64,000 nucleotides of DNA from Semisulcospira habei (Eukaryota > Mollusca > Gastropoda > Semisulcospiridae), in contig BTPG01000002.1 of NCBI GenBank assembly GCA_036245525.1, forward strand, positions 163,333,876-163,397,875, given 5' to 3'. Position 1 is the first letter of the stretch. Each line of letters begins with the position of its first letter. Both the position numbers and the translations under genes were made by a program. The notes beneath the pieces were generated by a model. It saw nothing but the letters and a program-made list of their open reading frames with translations. It made no database searches and was not told where the DNA came from. This document shows, piece by piece, positions 49,001 through 54,900 of this stretch.

Positions 49001-51891
49001 CATTCTCAACCGCCTCAAAACTTTCGCCGAGGAACTGCTGGCAGAAGAACAGGCTGGCTTCAGAGTTGGAAGAAGCACTGTAGAGCAGATTTTCAACTGC
49101 CGCGTCCTGATCGAGAAACATCTGCAGCATCAGCGCGAACTCTACCACAACTTCATTGATTTCAGGAAAGCATTTGATCGCGTCTGGCACGACGGACTCT
49201 GGCAAGTCATGAGATCGTTCAACATAGAGGAGGGACTGATCCAAATGATAGAAGCGCTTTACAAGAACGCCTGCAGCGCGGTTCTACTTAACAATCAGTC
49301 AGGCGAGTTTTTCAGGACGACGATCGGTGTCCGTCAAGGATGCCTGCTCTCTCCTGTCCTTTTCAACATATTCCTGGAGAAGATCATGCAGGAAACCCTC
49401 CACGACCACCATACTTCAATCTCTATTGGTGGCAGATCCCTGTGCAATCTTCGATTCGCAGACGACATTGACCTCATGGCAGGCAGCAATAGTGAGCTCC
49501 AAAACCTGACAGACAAACTTTCAAGTAGCGCAGGGTCTTATGGCATGGAGATCAGTACGGATAAAAGCAAAGTGATGATCAACACCACAAGCGACAGCAG
49601 CAGCAACATTCACATGAACGGCCAGAAGCTAGAAGAGGTCAATAGCTTCAAGTACTTGGGAGCCACCCTGTCCAAAGACGGTAGTTGCATAGCAGAGATC
49701 CGTATCAGGATAGGTACAGCAACATCCGCAATGGCCAGGCTGGACAGGATATGGCGAAGTAACTCCATCAGCTTCACCATCAAGTACAGGCTTTACAAGT
49801 CCCTCGTAGTGTCTATTCTACTCTATGGCTGTGAGACTTGGACACTGCTTGCAGACTCAGAAAAGAAAATCCAGGCCTTTGAGAACAAGTGCCTGAGGAA
49901 GTTGCTCCGCATCTCGTACCGCGAGCACAAGACCAACGAATATGTACGGAGCATCGTCACTTCCCTGGTGGGCCCACATGAACCCCTTCTGGCAACCGTG
50001 AAACGGCGCAAGCTTGCTTGGTTTGGCCACGTGACCCGACACAACACCTTGTCCAAGACTATCCTCCAAGGCACTCTCGAAGGAAGTCGTCGGCGAGGTC
50101 GTCAGAGAAAGAGTTGGGTCGCAAACATAAAAGAATGGACCGAACTCGAGATGCCAGACTTGCTTGCCACCGCCCAAAATAGAACTCAGTGGAGAGCACT
50201 GTCTGTTGCTGCTGCCTTTCAGTCCCCCCAACGCCCAGTTCGGGCAAGGGACTGATGATGATGATGATGATGACAGGCGCCAAGCTATTCTGCCACCACC
50301 CTTGAACTATTATGGTCGATCTGTCGCCTGAATTGTAATGAAGTCCACAGCGGATAACTCCAAAATGTGGGTATTTCGTACCTCGGGTACAATGAGTTAA
50401 TATTTTATTTCGGGCACGGCTGATCACAGAACAACAGCAGTTGTGTTGCTCATGTTACACGCCAAACTGACTCACAGCAGATAGACTTCTGGTAGATCTT
50501 GCGCGAGTCATTTGGCGTGTTACACCCCAACAAGCAAAATTGCCACGCAAAGTGTCGCCGGGTCAATCTACTGGCGTGAGAGTCGCGAGAGAATTTTAGC
50601 GCGTTACAGCGGGTTTGACCGTTGTCTTACCGCGGAGATGGTGGTGGCATCAAACCATTCCTCGGGCAGATGGAAGTGTGCGCTGATGGAGTCTCCCAGC
50701 ACGGCGATGCCCCGCGGCTGTGTCCCCTCGCACAGTTCTTTTTCATACGGGACCAGCGTCTCCGGATCAGTGCCCTGAAACCCAATAATATTACGCCAGG
50801 CAATGAAGTCTCTCTGTACAGTTAGTGTTACAAAAAGACGGTATACCATTCATCATATACCGTCTTCGATGTTACCACCAATATGGCACATTATACCACT
50901 ACAAACACAGCCGATCCATAACAAACAAATACAAATGTCATAACAGTTTTGACATCTTCTGTCCTGTTTGTTACATTTCACACATTATCCGATCATACGT
51001 AGTGCCCTTCAAAGTTAGTTCGTGTCTTCCTGGAACAGAGTAAAGCAGGATTTGTTTGTCTGTTTGCTTGTTAGTTTGCTTTGTGAAAAAGGCCAGGGAT
51101 GTTGGTCGTGGTAAGCGGCGGGGTACTCACGTAGATGCCGTTACAGTTGGAGTCGTGAAGATAGTCGTCATCGACGGGTCTGGAAAGAAATCAAGACAAA
51201 AAGAGTGACTGCCTGCTTTTGTTTTGTATTGCCGTCTGCTTTAAAACGCGGTAAAGTGTTACGTCATCGTTAAGCCCTTGACCTCTACTGACGATAGCGC
51301 TCCGCAGACATGAGGCCCGTAGTTTCGTAGTTAGGTAGTGACGTAGTTATGCGTCTTTTCCGCCGAGCGATATCGTCATTAGCAATCAAGCGGTTATTAT
51401 GATGCGTTTTTCTTTCTTTGTTGGTTATTTTGTCGTGGCTGAAAAAAACAAACACGCACACACACAAAAACAAACAAGCCAGAAAGTGACTGGAAAAATG
51501 TCTTTTCATGCAGCAGACGTTGAAATTTAAACATGATCAGTGTTAACAAACTGCCGATATACATGTATTGTCATATAGCGGTACACGTTGCAATGCAACT
51601 GACATTTAGCAGTTCCGCTAGACGTTTGCACGTCCCCAGTGAAAATGATGCGTGAAGAGTAGCCCAGTACTGTCAACTGAGTACCACTACTGTTAAAATA
51701 GAGACATCCTGGGCCAGTACGTACGCAAAACTGATGCCATCGGACTGAAGTCGGCTCGCGCACGACTGAGCGCGGGCCCACTGCCGCCGATTTCGGCCCA
51801 ATGGCCTTTTGCGTACGTGCTGGAATCCCTCCTTCTATTCGTCGACGAAGGAGTGATCACCCTTTTCTTAAGAAGATGATTATCAAGAGTA

Positions 51892-51967
<76 letters not shown>

Positions 51968-54900
51968 GTTGTCTCCCTTGATTCGTTTCCGCTGATCAGC
52001 GGCAGTGAATGAAGGGAGACAAACAGTGTGGTACTCACATTGCCCCTGGATGTCTGTCGGCGTTCAGATCGTCACAGTCCTTACCTCGCCACGACGACCC
52101 GCGGAACGTCTGAAATGAAACAGCCATGTAGAGGTTATGTTGTTTATCTGGATGTCCTTTGAAAAACTCAGTGTAGATGAGCATTACAAACAAACAAACA
52201 AACAAACAACAAATGAACAAACAAACAAAAACACCCAACCAAACAAACAAATAGACTCGAATTTTGAGGTAGCAGGAAGCCACGTAGAGATTATGTTGTT
52301 TATCTGATGTCCTTTGAAAAACTCAGTGTGGATGAGCATTACAAACAAACAAACAAACAAACAAACAAACAAATAAGGTAAAGTTTTGACTCATTCATGC
52401 ACTGTGACACGGGTCTTATCTGCACTGTGAAGGCAAAAACAGTCAGTCCATTTTTTGCAAAAAGCGAGATTTTCATTGCATTACAATGAACAATCCCGCT
52501 TTTCACAAAACATGGACATGGTGTCTTTTGCTTTCACGGGACAGAGATCGTCATGAGCATGCTACAGGGTGTCACGACAATCTAGAAGGCTGGCGATTTG
52601 CAGGATACCAGAGCGATGAGCGTGAGGTGCAAATGTCAGTACTCACGATGTAGTCACTAAAGTCATCTTGGTCCGCGTCTATCAGGGGGAAATGGCTGGA
52701 AAACCTGAAACCCAGCATACACGTTAGCTCAGTTTGCCTGTTCATTTTGTCTTTAACTCATTCAGCCCCGACACACCACAGCAAGACATGGATCGAGCAC
52801 GATAGTTCAAGGGTGGTGCCCATAGGCGCCAAGCTATTCTGGCACCACCCTTGAACTAATCATGCTCGATCTGTCTCCAGAATTGTACTACAAATCCTTC
52901 AACGGCAACTTCAAAATTTGGGGATTTCGGTCCTGGGGTAATCAATCCAGACCAAAAAGGTGACTGCCAAGCGTGTAATATGCAAAGAAGTACCCAACGG
53001 AGAAAGAAACACGCTTAGAAAAGACGGGTGTTGTACCCGTCTTTTCTAAGCGTGTTTCTTTCTCCGTTGGGTACTTCTTTGGTCCTGGGGTAGAATGTGT
53101 TGACTCATTCTACCCCAGACACACCACAGAAAGATAAGGATCGACCATGATAGTTCAAGGGTGATGCCAGAATTCTGGCATCACCCTTGAACTATCATGG
53201 TCGATCTGTGTCCTGCACTGCAATGCAGTCTTCAGAGGACAACGGCAACATTTAAGGATTTCGGTGTTGGGGTAGGAATGAGTTAAGTGTAGTTGAAAGT
53301 GAAGCAAGCCATATTCATCCACCCTCTCCAACCGTAAGATGCATCATATAATCAAGCATTCAAAACTACCACGGTCGATCCATCCCGTGGTTCGTAGTTG
53401 GGAGGTTTGTCTACTGCATTTCCGTTTAACCCCATTACTGCTACTGACGGTTAGTTTTTTTTGTTGTTGTTGTTTTTTTCGTAGAGCGGTATCGCTAGTA
53501 GCACTCTTAGAAGCACTTACTGGCTGATGATTTGACAAATTTCCTTGATGCCTGGCAAATCACAGATTTTTATGCCGACGTGCCACTGAAGCAAAAAGTG
53601 AATACAAAGTGAAAATAAAGTACAAATAAAGAAGAAGAAAAATAAGAGAAACCAGAAAATTACATTCCAGAATTGAGTATGAAAATAATAAAACCCCGAC
53701 AGGCATACCTGTCTTAAGTCATTCCAGACGTGCCGCCTCCGGACACGCGGCTTTAAGCCGCGTATCCGGAGGCGACGCGTCTCGAATGAGTTAACGGGCA
53801 TATTGTTTATAGACTAGAAATAGGACCCCCCCCCCCCACCCCCTTCTCCCCTCCTATTGCCTGCTGTTTGATAAAATGAGAGTCTGAAAAAAACGTCATG
53901 ATCTCTTCTCACGGCACTTCACGATTCTTGCAAACTGCTCCTAGCAAATGTTGGGCCGCGTATCACCGCCCCCCCCCCCTTCCTTCACCCCCCCCCCTTC
54001 GCCCCCCCCCCTTCGCCCCCCCTCCCCCCCGCCCTTCTCCAACACCCGCCTGGACGTGTAACGGTTCCGCCGATGAGTATGAAATAAATAATTAGATATA
54101 AGATGGGGAACTAAACACTCTTCCACGGCAAACGTCACAATGCCACATTACCCTTCCTTTTCCATATCGAGCAACCACATCTTGGCCACGCTGCACACTT
54201 TCCTCAAAGTCCGCCTGCGTGGAAGGAACATTGAAGAAACAAACACAAATGGACTTCTAAAATATATTGGATACACTACTTCTGCGGCCATTTATTTACT
54301 CAGTCTACACAGCAGAAGCATGCCGTAGGTAATTCGGTGCTCAGAAACGATGTTGACCGCATGCAGTTACGCAGACCGGCTGTACCGATACTCCGTAATT
54401 AGCCCATATAATATGGTCTCGTCGGACACACACCGACACTTACTACCCAGAGAGCAAAAAGTCCTCACGCGGCCTGCCCCGAGTGGCTCGAGGTCCCCTG
54501 CTCTCTGGGTTCTGAGTGAATCACGTGGCAGTTTTGGTGCTGAGGGTTCAGTCCCGCCACAGAGTTCACACCCCCGTCCTGGAGTAACCCATTCGGGCCT
54601 CGACGCCCATTGCTGGAGATGTGTCGACCATGATAATTCAAGGGTAGTGCCAGATTAGCTTGGCGCCGACAGGCGCCAAGCTAATCTGGCACTACCCTTG
54701 AATTATCACGGTCGATCCATCTCCTGCACTTGGTGCATAGTCGTTAAATGAAACTTCCAAAATTTGGGAAATATGGCTGAATGAGCTAATACAGGACCTT
54801 CATTTCTTCGTCACGACGCAGAAGTGATGGCCTTGTTTTAACCCCTTGACTGCCGGGGAAACCTGTACAAGAACACACTGCAAAAGACATGATCTTCACG

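Larger units (their letters stand above)
46899..50400 (+). mobile_element. HP-A hairpin element split by RTE-1
   Basis: Left part 46899-46996 (AACTCATTCTGCCCGAG, palindrome arm to GGTGCCTACAGGC) and right part 50273-50400 (CAGGCGCCAAGC, arm, GAATTGTAATGAAG, GAGTTAA). The break is in the loop of the palindrome. Confidence 0.82.
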
